64,000 nt of DNA from Hymenobacter algoricola (GTDB lineage Bacteria > Bacteroidota > Bacteroidia > Cytophagales > Hymenobacteraceae): NCBI RefSeq assembly GCF_039539525.1, contig NZ_BAABDH010000016.1:1-64000 (forward strand). Reading direction: 5' to 3'. The translations under genes and the position numbers were made by a program. The notes below the pieces were generated by a model. It was not told the origin of the DNA and did not search any database. It worked only from the letters and a program-made list of their open reading frames with translations. How positions within the stretch are numbered: the stretch's first letter is position 1; every line of letters begins with the position of its first letter. This document shows positions 33,651 through 41,261 of the stretch, piece after piece.

Positions 33651-33658
33651 TACCTTTG
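33651..33658 (+). promoter_or_regulatory. -7 box of the ABC-F gene
   Basis: TACCTTTG, an exact TAnnTTTG match, 20 bp before the start codon. The leader is therefore very short (about 14 nt). Confidence 0.55.
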
Positions 33659-33678
33659 CCACTTCATAGCACAGCAGG

Positions 33679-35571
33679 ATGATTTCGATTAACGACCTTG
33701 ATTTCCATTTTGGCTCCCGTACGCTCTACGACAAAGCCAACCTCCACATAAAGCCCAAAGACAAAATCGGCCTGATCGGGCTGAACGGCACGGGCAAATC
33801 GACGCTGCTGCGGGTGCTGGTGGGCGAGTACAAGGCCGACGGCGGCAGCATCTCGATGAGCAAGGAGGTGTCGCTGGGCTTTCTGAACCAGGATCTGCTC
33901 AGCTACGACACCCACGAGAGCATCCTGCTGGTGGCCATGCAGGCCTTCGAGGAAGCCCTGAACCTGCAGAAGCGCATCGACGAGATTCTGGTCGAGTTCG
34001 AGAACAACTACACCGACGACCTGGTCGAGAAGCTGGCCGACGCCCAGGATCGGTTTGAGGCGCTGGGCGGCTACACCATGCAGGCCCAGGCCGAGGAAAT
34101 CCTGGAAGGCCTGGGCTTCACGACCGAGGAGCTGCAGAAGCCGCTGAAGACCTTCTCCGGCGGCTGGCGCATGCGGGTGATGCTGGCCAAGATCCTGCTG
34201 CAGAAGCCCTCCTTGCTGCTGCTCGACGAACCCACCAACCACCTGGACCTGCCCAGTATCAAGTGGATTGAAAACTACCTTTCCGGCTACGAGGGCGCGG
34301 TTATCATCGTGAGTCACGACCGGGAATTCCTGGACCGCACCACCAACACCACCGTGGAGGTTACCGGCGGCAAGCTGGTGCTCTACGCCGGCAACTACTC
34401 CTACTACCTGGAGGAGAAGGAGGAGCGCAACCTGATTCAGAAGGGCGCCTTCGACAACCAGCAGGCCCAGATCCGGGCCGCCGAGCGGTTCATTGAGCGC
34501 TTCAAGGCCAAGGCCAGCAAGGCCAAGCAGGCCCAGAGCCGGGTGAAGGCCCTCGACAAGCTGGAGCGCATCGAAGACGTGGCCAACGACGCGGCCAAGG
34601 TCAACATCAAGTTCAACTTCACCGTGCAGCCCGGCCGCCACATCCTGCGCATGGAGCACGTGGGCAAGAAGTACGGCGAGAAAATCATCTTCCGCGACAC
34701 CCACGTCCACATCGAGCGGGGCGACAAGATTGCCCTGATCGGGGCCAACGGCAAGGGCAAGTCGACGCTGATGCGCCTGGTAGCCGGGCAGGAGGCGCCC
34801 ACCAACGGCAACCACCAGCTGGGCCACAACGTCATCATGTCGTTCTACGCCCAGCACCAGCTCGAAAGCCTGAACGTGGACAACGAGATTCTGCAGGAGA
34901 TGAACGAGGCCGGCTCCCGCCGCAACGACATGGAGCTGCGCAGCGTGCTGGGCTCGTTCCTGTTTACCGGCGACCAGGTCTACAAGAAGATCAAGGTGCT
35001 CAGCGGGGGCGAGAAAAGCCGGGTGGCCCTGGCCAAGACCCTGATTTCGGAAGCCAACTTCCTGCTGCTCGACGAACCCACCAACCACCTCGACATGCAG
35101 TCGGTGAACATCCTGATCCAGGCCCTGGAGCAGTACGAGGGCACGTTCATCGTCATCAGCCACGACCGGTTCTTCGTCGAGAACGTGGCCACCAAGATCT
35201 GGTACATCGAGGACTTCCAGCTCAAGGAATACCCCGGCACCTACGCCGAGTACGAGCAGTGGCAGGAAGACCGGGAAAAGGCGGCCAAGAAAGCCGGCCT
35301 GCCCAGCCCGTCGGCCCCCAAGCCGCTGCCCAAGCCCGAGCCGGTGAAGGAAACAACCTCGTCGCCCAGTACTTCCAAGCAGAAAAAGGAGCTGGCCGAG
35401 GTGGAAGCCCGCATCGAAACCCTGGAAAAGGAGCTGGCCCAGTACGAAGCCCAGCTCGCCGACCCCGGCATCTACAACAACGCCGCCCAGCTCAAGGACG
35501 CCACGCTCAAGTTTGAGCAGGTGAAAAAGGAGCTGACCGCCCAGACCAGGCGCTGGGAGGAGCTGATGTAA
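33679..35571 (+). CDS. ABC-F family ATP-binding protein
   Basis: 630 residues with two ABC ATPase domains and no membrane segment. Walker A: GLNGTGKST and GANGKGKST. ABC signatures: FSGGWRMRV and LSGGEKSRV. Walker B: LLLLDEPTNHLD and FLLLDEPTNHLD. A helical linker (about 240-310, KASKAKQAQSRVKALDK) fits the P-site tRNA-interaction motif. A C-terminal coiled coil follows (EVEARIETLEKEL). ABC-F proteins act on ribosomes as translation factors. This one resembles the Uup/EttA-like housekeeping type rather than antibiotic-resistance members. Confidence 0.92.
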   Translation: MISINDLDFHFGSRTLYDKANLHIKPKDKIGLIGLNGTGKSTLLRVLVGEYKADGGSISMSKEVSLGFLNQDLLSYDTHESILLVAMQAFEEALNLQKRIDEILVEFENNYTDDLVEKLADAQDRFEALGGYTMQAQAEEILEGLGFTTEELQKPLKTFSGGWRMRVMLAKILLQKPSLLLLDEPTNHLDLPSIKWIENYLSGYEGAVIIVSHDREFLDRTTNTTVEVTGGKLVLYAGNYSYYLEEKEERNLIQKGAFDNQQAQIRAAERFIERFKAKASKAKQAQSRVKALDKLERIEDVANDAAKVNIKFNFTVQPGRHILRMEHVGKKYGEKIIFRDTHVHIERGDKIALIGANGKGKSTLMRLVAGQEAPTNGNHQLGHNVIMSFYAQHQLESLNVDNEILQEMNEAGSRRNDMELRSVLGSFLFTGDQVYKKIKVLSGGEKSRVALAKTLISEANFLLLDEPTNHLDMQSVNILIQALEQYEGTFIVISHDRFFVENVATKIWYIEDFQLKEYPGTYAEYEQWQEDREKAAKKAGLPSPSAPKPLPKPEPVKETTSSPSTSKQKKELAEVEARIETLEKELAQYEAQLADPGIYNNAAQLKDATLKFEQVKKELTAQTRRWEELM

Positions 35572-35585
35572 GCTCCGCCAACCCC

Positions 35586-35634
35586 AAAGAAGCCTCGCCA
35601 AATGCTATCCGCTGCTGGCGGGGCTTCTTTTTTT
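35586..35634 (+). terminator. Intrinsic terminator after the ABC-F gene
   Basis: AAAGAAGCCTCGCCA / TGGCGGGGCTTCTTT with a 15-nt loop and one mismatch, followed by seven T. Confidence 0.85.
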
Positions 35635-35681
35635 AAGCTTAAGCAAAACCGGTCCCTTCTTTCTGCCGTTGCCCGAGCCCC

Positions 35682-36242
35682 ATGCTGACCTTCCCCTTTG
35701 AGCCGTTTCCCACGCTGACCACCGCGCGCCTGACCCTGCGCCAGCTGCAGCCCGCCGATGCGCCCGACCTGCTGGTGCTGCGCGCCGACCCCGCCGTGAT
35801 GCAGTTCATTCCGCGCCCGCTGGCGCAGTCCGTGGCCGAGGTGGAGGAACACATTGCCCTCGTAAACGCCCGGACCGCGCAGGGGAAGTCGGTCAACTGG
35901 GCCCTGGCCCGGCGCGACACCAACCAGGTGGTGGGCACCATCGGCTACGTCGACCTGCTGCCCGAGCACTTCCGGGCCGAGGTGGGCTACCTGCTGCACC
36001 CTGCCTGCCAGGGCCAGGGCCTGATGCAGGAAGCCCTGGCCGCCGTGCTCGACTACGGCTTCGAGCAGCTGCACCTGCACTCCGTAGCGGCCATCATCGA
36101 TCCGCTGAACGAAGCCTCGGCCCGGCTGCTGGAGCGCAACGGCTTCGTGCAGGAAGGCCATTTCCGGGAGAATGAGTTCTACAACGGCCGGTTTCTGGAC
36201 GCGGTGCACTACTCCCTGCTGGAGGGCCGCCGGCCGCGCTGA
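35682..36242 (+). CDS. GNAT-family N-acetyltransferase (RimJ/RimL-like)
   Basis: 186 residues. The fold is evident from TARLTLRQLQPADA at the N terminus, VVGTIGYVDLLP, the acetyl-CoA pyrophosphate loop EVGYLLHPACQGQGLMQEAL, and DPLNEASARLLERNGFVQEG near the C terminus. Such enzymes acetylate protein N termini or small amines; the substrate is unknown. It is the last GC-rich gene before the AT-rich accessory region. Confidence 0.88.
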   Translation: MLTFPFEPFPTLTTARLTLRQLQPADAPDLLVLRADPAVMQFIPRPLAQSVAEVEEHIALVNARTAQGKSVNWALARRDTNQVVGTIGYVDLLPEHFRAEVGYLLHPACQGQGLMQEALAAVLDYGFEQLHLHSVAAIIDPLNEASARLLERNGFVQEGHFRENEFYNGRFLDAVHYSLLEGRRPR

Positions 36243-36312
36243 GCCGGTAGCCGGGCACGAAGCCCAGCTCGCCGACTTCGATATGTACCACTACTGTCGT
36301 CCCGGGAGTTGT

Positions 36313-36360
36313 AAAAAAGCGCCGCCGCTGTTTCCTGGGAAGCAGCGGCGGCGCTTTTTT
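36313..36360. terminator. Bidirectional intrinsic terminator
   Basis: AAAAAAGCGCCGCCGCTG pairs perfectly with CAGCGGCGGCGCTTTTTT (18 bp, 12-nt loop). It marks the boundary between the GNAT gene and the AT-rich region. From 36361 to 36565 no gene is seen; base composition falls sharply after about 36430. Confidence 0.85.
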
Positions 36361-36565
36361 GTGGGTAACGTTGAAGCATTGGCGTTGTGGCGGTATTCTG
36401 TGTTCCGTCTGCCGACAACTGAAGCCGATTAAAGATATAATGTTTAATGTTTTCTACTGCTGCTTAATTTATAACATCAAGCTGGAACTGCCGATGAAAA
36501 GCGAACTACTGCTGATTGCTCCAACGTCTAGCCGCCATAATGCCAAACCGAAAGCTGGTGACAGT

Positions 36566-37604
36566 TCATATTTGTAGAGATTTTAGAAAATGTATTGCTT
36601 CTTCAAAATCACTCGGGCTATAGTCATTTGGGCTTATTACTATCGACATCTCCCTAGATATTGTTGAATTTCTGGAATAAATAGCATAGGAAAGAATGAT
36701 GCTTTGTATTATTAGTATAGCGGTTTCGTGAACGGTGTACCCGGTCTGACGGCTTTTCGCCGTCGGACCGGTCGTCGCTGGCTGCCGATAAATACATCGG
36801 GCCTACAACGACCGGTCGGACGGCGGAAAAAGCCGTCCGACCGGAGCGAATGCAACCGCTACACTGTTCGCGAAACTGCTATAGTAACGACAAATTAACA
36901 TTTGCTAATCCTGCCCCTAACACTGGTACCGAAAACTTTTTCTTACGACCCTCAACTTTTATTTTCTCCCACAAGCCAATTAAAGCTTGGTTTAAGATAA
37001 GATGGTCGGATTGAGTGTGTTTGTCATTTCCAATGAACTTTAGTTTCGTTAGAATAACCACAAAAATTCTTCTGTTTGCTTGAGGTAAAACGGCGACTGT
37101 ACCAATTGGATAACGCAGTTTATTTCCACTGGGCTTTAATTGATCTAATTCAGCAATATTTTCCAATCCTACAAGACTTTGTTGGACGATATTGTTAATA
37201 TAGTTAATGTCGTTGTCAAAAAGCCTGCTTATCATTTGGCTTTTTAAAGACACTCCAATAGTTCGATTGTAGTTGAAATCAAAGAAGTCACTGCTGCCAA
37301 TCACTATGTCTTCTTTTTCAGCAAGCAGGTCTCCAACTTTTAACGAAATACTGGTTTGAGCACTTTTGAATTTCTTAGTGTAAGACGTTCTGGAAAATGC
37401 TTTAAATATTGCAAAAGCAAATGAAACTACCAAAGCAGCTGCCAAAATAAATAGTTCGCCTTTATCAATTAAGTCTTCAAGCTTAGAGCTTAACGCACTT
37501 GGACATTCAATCAATAGCCAAATTGTGCCAAATGCGAGATGAAAATATTTTCCAATCAGGAGGTAATTAGTTGTGAATAGATAGTTCCACTTAAGTTTTC
37601 TCAT
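36566..37604 (-). pseudogene. TM-Macro (ThsA-type) effector gene interrupted by a 164-bp element
   Basis: The 5' part (37604-36882) encodes two membrane helices (about residues 15-33 and 48-67) and then a macro-like domain of the ThsA Macro/DUF6430 type: SLKVGDLLAEKEDIVIGSSD, YPIGTVAVL, QALIGLWEKIK and VPVLGAGLA. The frame ends at TAG supplied by the inserted element's end, giving 241 residues. Removing the element (36718-36881) and one TA copy puts 36715-36566 in frame: 49 more residues with IIQSIILSYAIYSR, EMSIVISPNDY and FEEAIHFLKSL before TGA, the expected domain end (290 residues). In type II Thoeris the Macro domain senses a TIR-made ADP-ribose signal and the helices damage the membrane. 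No TIR gene is nearby. AT-rich. Confidence 0.75.
36718..36881. mobile_element. 164-bp non-autonomous IS630-related element (MITE), copy 1
   Basis: Flanked by TA duplications (36716-36717 and 36882-36883). Ends: TAGCGGTTTCGTGAACGGTG and, inverted, TAGCAGTTTCGCGAACAGTG, terminal inverted repeats that match the IS630 end at 240-259. The interior is a long GC-rich fold-back (CCGGTCTGACGGCTTTT... against ...AAAAAGCCGTCCGACCGG) with no coding capacity. It differs from copy 2 at four positions over the same 164-bp length. The element lies inside the Macro gene. Confidence 0.85.
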
Positions 37605-37629
37605 TACAGTTTAAGTTTATCACAAATTG

Positions 37630-37829
37630 CCACCAACGGTCGGGTATTGCTGCAGGCAGGGAATTCATTGCTGTGTCCGCCCCCAACCGCTGATGAATAA
37701 AGTTATAAAAGTAAAAGATAACAAACAAAAGTCCACCCGTGTTTGTCCTGCCCGAACCACTGCTGATAGCGACCTACAGCCAAAGATAACAAAGTCCTGC
37801 CCTGCTTGCAGCAATACCTTTGTTAGCGG
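37630..37829. repeat. attC-like spacer between two AT-rich genes
   Basis: Begins CCACCAAC (37630-37637) and ends GTTAGCGG (37822-37829). Just inside, GGTATTGCTGCAGGCAGG (37643-37660) pairs with CCTGCTTGCAGCAATACC (37801-37818) at 17 of 18 positions. The interior from AACCGCTG (37685) onwards, including TTGTCCTGCCCGAAC, is homologous to 41104-41248, which flanks another AT-rich gene in the same relative position. The layout recalls integron attC sites but does not fit their core consensus exactly. Confidence 0.55.
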
Positions 37830-37834
37830 CTGTT

Positions 37835-39136
37835 TTAGGTAATCTTGGTCATGTCGGCAAGTTCTTTTTCAACGTCAATCTCAATAATTTTCTGTTTGCC
37901 TTCAAGAACTAAATCCATATTCGCTCTTGGTTTAATTGTAATTTTTTTGTTAGCCACATTTATTGTCCCAAACCAACCACCGATTAGAAATATGTTTTCC
38001 TGTCCGAACTTCCACTTTGCTATTTTGTCGGTTTCTTTGTCAACAATTGTGAAATAAATTTCTTCTTCATTTTGTCCTAATATAGTCTTTGTAGAAATCG
38101 TGAATGTAATCTTATTATTCTCCTTGGCTTTATAGATAATTTCAGATAATACTCCTATTTCTTTTGCTTCACTAATTGCTGCTAAAACTTTTTCCTCGTC
38201 AAGTTTGTCTAACTCTGCAATATCGATTAGTCCTTCTTTAAGTGCATTTAAAACAAGTGCTTGCTGTTCAGAGTGGTCTGCTTTCAGTAATATGTCTTCC
38301 TTTAAAACCGCGATTCCATAGGCGAACCAATCTTCTACAACAATTGCTCTTTTTAAAGCTTCTTCTTTTGTGTCGGCAATAGAAATATAAAGATGGTGAT
38401 AATGAGGACATTTAAAATCCTTTTGAATTAGTTGTCTTAACACAATGTCTGCATACCGATTTAGATAAAATAAAGTTCTTGGTAGTTTGTAATCGAATAA
38501 TAACCTAATATCTCGAATTAATGTATCGCTTGTTAATTTTCGGTCTTTCCGTTCTTGTCGTTTAATTTCAGAATTTTCAATTTGAAACTTTTGTAAACTA
38601 ATATTTTCTTGCTTTGAAGTTGTTATTAAAAATTCGAGAGAAATTTTCTGTCGTATGTTTATAAGAACGTTTTCAAAGGTTTCAAAATCAAACAAATCGT
38701 CTTTTTTTAGCTTTGATTTTATGATTTGTAAAGCCTCAAAATATTTGTCTATTAAAACATTTGCAAGTTCAGGCTCATCTATATTTTTATATTCATCTGC
38801 TATTTCAAATTTGTCTTTGTAATTTATTTGCTCCTCTTTTTGAAAATGTTCTGAAAATTCTGGGGCTTTCAGATTAATGTCAATAGTTTTAAATTTCCTA
38901 TTCATTCTCGAATAAGGAAATGTTTCATAGTACTTATTAAATGTAATTTCCATTCCAACAATATCTGGAACAACATACATTGCCGGATAAGATAAACTCA
39001 ACCAAAGTTCATTGAACGACGATTGAAAATTTGATTTATCCAATTCACTTTGAATAAGTCGGTCTAAGTATTGAAGATTTCCTTTGAGCCCGCCGCCACT
39101 AATTCCTACTGTCCTTGGTGATAAATATATTTTCAT
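37835..39136 (-). CDS. AT-rich accessory protein of unknown function
   Basis: 433 residues, no signal peptide or membrane helix. The N-terminal 90 residues (MKIYLSPRTVGISGGGLKGN, then YPAMYVVPDIVG) are mixed alpha/beta, the middle is Lys/Glu-rich helix (KRQERKDRKLTSDTLIRDIR), and the end is beta-rich (KWKFGQENIFLIGGWFGTINV). The opening MKIYLS superficially resembles a TIR start, but no TIR catalytic Glu motif is visible. GC content is far below the chromosome average, indicating transfer. Its start codon lies 2 bp from MITE copy 2. Context with a Macro effector and a HEPN-like gene suggests defence, without proof. Confidence 0.75.
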   Translation of the reverse strand: MKIYLSPRTVGISGGGLKGNLQYLDRLIQSELDKSNFQSSFNELWLSLSYPAMYVVPDIVGMEITFNKYYETFPYSRMNRKFKTIDINLKAPEFSEHFQKEEQINYKDKFEIADEYKNIDEPELANVLIDKYFEALQIIKSKLKKDDLFDFETFENVLINIRQKISLEFLITTSKQENISLQKFQIENSEIKRQERKDRKLTSDTLIRDIRLLFDYKLPRTLFYLNRYADIVLRQLIQKDFKCPHYHHLYISIADTKEEALKRAIVVEDWFAYGIAVLKEDILLKADHSEQQALVLNALKEGLIDIAELDKLDEEKVLAAISEAKEIGVLSEIIYKAKENNKITFTISTKTILGQNEEEIYFTIVDKETDKIAKWKFGQENIFLIGGWFGTINVANKKITIKPRANMDLVLEGKQKIIEIDVEKELADMTKIT

Positions 39137-39138
39137 TA

Positions 39139-39302
39139 TAGCGGATTAGTGAACGGTGTACCCGGTCTGACGGCTTTTCGCCGTCGGACCGGTCGTCGCT
39201 GGCTGCCGATAAATACATCGGGCCTACAACGACCGGTCCGACGGCGGAAAAAGCCGTCCGACCGGAGCGAATGCAACCACTACACTGTTCGCGAAACTGC
39301 TA
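39139..39302. mobile_element. 164-bp non-autonomous IS630-related element (MITE), copy 2
   Basis: TA duplications at 39137-39138 and 39303-39304. Left end TAGCGGATTAGTGAACGGTG matches the IS630 end at 240-259 (TAGCGGATTCGTGAACAGTT) even better than copy 1 does. About 98 percent identical to copy 1, same orientation. It separates the start codon of the 433-residue gene from its original leader; without the element that leader would read through TAA and then CAGACATCAACAGGCTTA into the ATG. Confidence 0.85.
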
Positions 39303-39346
39303 TAAGCCTGTTGATGTCTGTTATTGTAAACAGTCTGTAAAAATAG

Positions 39347-39420
39347 CCGCCAACATTCGGATTGCCGCAACTGCCCGTAGCGGCAATCTGCGCGTAGTAC
39401 GCAGGTGAGTTGCGGCAATA
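39347..39420. repeat. Cassette-boundary repeat upstream of the 433-residue gene
   Basis: CCGCCAACATTCGGATTGCC opens the block. ATTGCCGCAACT (39361-39372) pairs exactly with AGTTGCGGCAAT (39408-39419), with an inner GTAGTACGC element. The same sequence order occurs at 41899-41949 upstream of the HEPN-like gene. Confidence 0.6.
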
Positions 39421-39678
39421 TACCCACCGTCGGCTGGCTAGCCGCTACTGCCGCCCAGAAACTTCGCCCATACCACCACGCCGCCAGTTGCGGCTTCACG
39501 CCTGGCCGGCCTATCGAAACAGCGGTGGCTTAGCCGTGTCGCGAGCTGGTTTGCGAAAGCGGGTAGGGGACGGGGGCACATCCTACTTCAGGGTCCTTAT
39601 AAGGGCTGGGCGCCGGAACTCGGGGCCTGATGGGTGAGCACACCACTTGCCGGCCGCAGCACAGGGGGCGGGTGAGGC
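39421..39678. other. Intergenic transition zone, nothing recognised
   Basis: 258 bp of rising GC content between the AT-rich block and the HTH gene. No domain, RNA or terminator was identified; short frames here show no family features. Confidence 0.4.
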
Positions 39679-39732
39679 CTGATACAAGTCGGCTTGATAC
39701 ATTTTTATTTGTATCAAGCCGACTTGTATCAG
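39679..39732. promoter_or_regulatory. Inverted-repeat operator upstream of the HTH gene
   Basis: Arms 39679-39701 and 39710-39732 are perfect complements (23 bp) around an 8-nt T-rich loop. GATACA or its complement TGTATC occurs at 39681, 39696, 39710 and 39725 (spacing 15, 14, 15 bp). The outer half-site overlaps a TTG placed 15 bp before CACCTTTG (39741-39748), a near-match to a -7 box. The architecture equals that at 18170-18238 with a different half-site sequence. Confidence 0.65.
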
Positions 39733-39782
39733 ACTCCGTCGCACCTTTGCCGTGCGGCCCCCTTTCGGGGCGGCCCCTGCCT

Positions 39783-40337
39783 ATGTCTTCTATGCGCCTG
39801 CCCGCCGCCGGCACCCTGCCCGCCCTGCGCCGCTACCTGGCGCTGACCCAAACCCAGCTGGCCACCCTGCTGGGCACCACGCGCGGGGCGTTGGCCCAGG
39901 CCGAGGCCGGCACCCGCTTCCTGACCGTGGAGGCCCGCGACGCGCTGAGCGCCTTGCTGGCGGCCCTGCCCCTGGCTACGCGGCAGGCGCTGGCCGGGGA
40001 CGCTGGCGAGGCCCCGCCGCCCCAGGTGCCGGCTCCACCCGCGCCCCTGCCGCGCCCGCTGGCCCGCCGCCGCCACCTGGCCACCCGGGAGCTGGAGCGG
40101 GTGCTGGCGGCGCTGGCCCCGCTCGAAGCCCGCCGCCTGGCCAGTGCCGCCCGCCTGGCCCTGCTTGCGGCCCCGGCCTGCCCGCCCGCCCTGGCCCGGG
40201 ACGGACCCTTTGCCGCCCAGGCCCGCCTGTGGGCCGGCCCCGCTGCCGAGGCCGCCCGCCGCCTGCTGCTGGCCCGCGCCGCCGGCCTGCGGGCCGAGCT
40301 GGCCGCCCTGGCCGCGCCCGCCGGCGAAGCAGAGTAG
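39783..40337 (+). CDS. HTH DNA-binding protein with Ala-rich helical C terminus
   Basis: 184 residues. An XRE-like helix-turn-helix covers about 10-60 (LRRYLALTQTQLATLLGTTR then GALAQAEAG). The rest is a very Ala/Leu/Arg-rich, Pro-interrupted helical region. Third-position GC is extreme, in contrast to the AT-rich genes beside it. It is the intact paralogue of the frameshifted gene at 17590-18152, and both have a palindrome of similar geometry upstream, so autoregulation is likely. Target genes are unknown. Confidence 0.75.
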   Translation: MSSMRLPAAGTLPALRRYLALTQTQLATLLGTTRGALAQAEAGTRFLTVEARDALSALLAALPLATRQALAGDAGEAPPPQVPAPPAPLPRPLARRRHLATRELERVLAALAPLEARRLASAARLALLAAPACPPALARDGPFAAQARLWAGPAAEAARRLLLARAAGLRAELAALAAPAGEAE

Positions 40338-40516
40338 CTGATGCCCGGCCGGGCCGCCGCCGGCCGGGCGCGCCCCCAAAAGGGAGGACGGCTTCGGAGT
40401 ATCCGGCGTACCTGGCTAAGGGGGAGGCGAATAGCCCGCAATATGCGCGCCCGGACTTTCGTTCAGTGGGTCGCCGGCGGGTGCCGGCGCAGTATTCACT
40501 CCTTTCCCTATTTTTT

Positions 40517-40942
40517 ATGACCGTTCCCACCTTTGATTTCTCGGCCCTGACGACCCGCGCCGCCTGCGACAAGGCCCTGGCGCCCACCCGCCGCCTCCAG
40601 AATCGTCTCGAAAAAGACGAGGTGGTCCTCGGCTTCAACGAGGAGGAAGGCGAGATTCGCGCCGGCATCGCCCAGCAGCAGTTTGCCCGCGCCGACCGCA
40701 ACCTGCAAAACGTGACGGCCGCGCTGGCCGACCTGCCGGCCGGCCCCTCCGCCGAGCGCGAAAAGCTCGAAGCCGAACAGGCCACGCTCATAGCCCGCAA
40801 GAAAAACCTGGCCCTGCAAGGGGCCTCCGGCGACCAAAGCTCACTCCAGGACTTGGCCGAAGCCCGCAACGCCGCCGACCTGGAACTGGTGACCGGCTAC
40901 ATCACCCAGCTCGAAGCCTACCGCCTCACCCTGCCTGCCTAG
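40517..40942 (+). CDS. Hypothetical coiled-coil protein
   Basis: 141 residues, soluble, almost wholly helical with many charged heptads (EREKLEAEQATLIARKKNLA), and no Cys after the N terminus. No domain recognised. It lies 180 bp downstream of the HTH gene in the same direction and may be part of the same unit. The ATG at 40517 follows a T-rich stretch typical of a local promoter. Confidence 0.65.
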   Translation: MTVPTFDFSALTTRAACDKALAPTRRLQNRLEKDEVVLGFNEEEGEIRAGIAQQQFARADRNLQNVTAALADLPAGPSAEREKLEAEQATLIARKKNLALQGASGDQSSLQDLAEARNAADLELVTGYITQLEAYRLTLPA

Positions 40943-41005
40943 CTGGAGTTGCGCGTATCCGCGTCGCGCAGTGGTTGGCGACGAGGATAGCCGTTGTTTT
41001 CAATG

Positions 41006-41043
41006 GAAAACGCCCCGTAACGGATTCGTTGCGGGGCGTTTTC
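41006..41043. terminator. Intrinsic terminator
   Basis: GAAAACGCCCCG / CGGGGCGTTTTC, a 12-bp perfect stem, with A-run and T-run on either side, about 65 bp after the coiled-coil gene. Confidence 0.8.
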
Positions 41044-41103
41044 TGGTAAAAGCAACGAACAGGGCTTTGCGATGTTGGGGGATTTGAAAAACGTCAAGCC
41101 CGG

Positions 41104-41248
41104 AACCGCTGCTGATTGAAAAATAAATGTATCAAGATAACAACCAAAAGCCCACCGATGCTTGTCCTGCCCGAACAACTGCTGCCATGTTACTAATGAT
41201 GAAGATTAAAACGTCCTGCCCCAATATTGCAAAACCCCGTGTTAGCGG
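41104..41248. repeat. Cassette-boundary repeat downstream of the HEPN-like gene
   Basis: From AACCGCTG to GTTAGCGG (41241-41248), homologous to 37685-37829. Shared blocks include GATAACAA, CCACC, TTGTCCTGCCCGAAC, ACTGCTG and GTCCTGCCC. It lies between a terminator and the 3' end of the AT-rich gene. Confidence 0.6.
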
Positions 41249-41261
41249 TTCGCCTTTCTTC

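Noticed and set aside
33664..35601. 645-codon open frame antisense to the ABC-F gene
   Set aside because: Leucine/valine-rich shadow of a certain gene.
37630..37829. Canonical integron attC site
   Set aside because: Ends are CCACCAAC/GTTAGCGG rather than the RYYYAAC/GTTRRRY core, and no integron integrase is intact, so only 'attC-like' is used.
37835..39136. TIR-domain ThsB partner for the Macro effector
   Set aside because: The opening MKIYLS is TIR-like, but no later TIR motif or catalytic Glu context was found; a Thoeris pair is not claimed.
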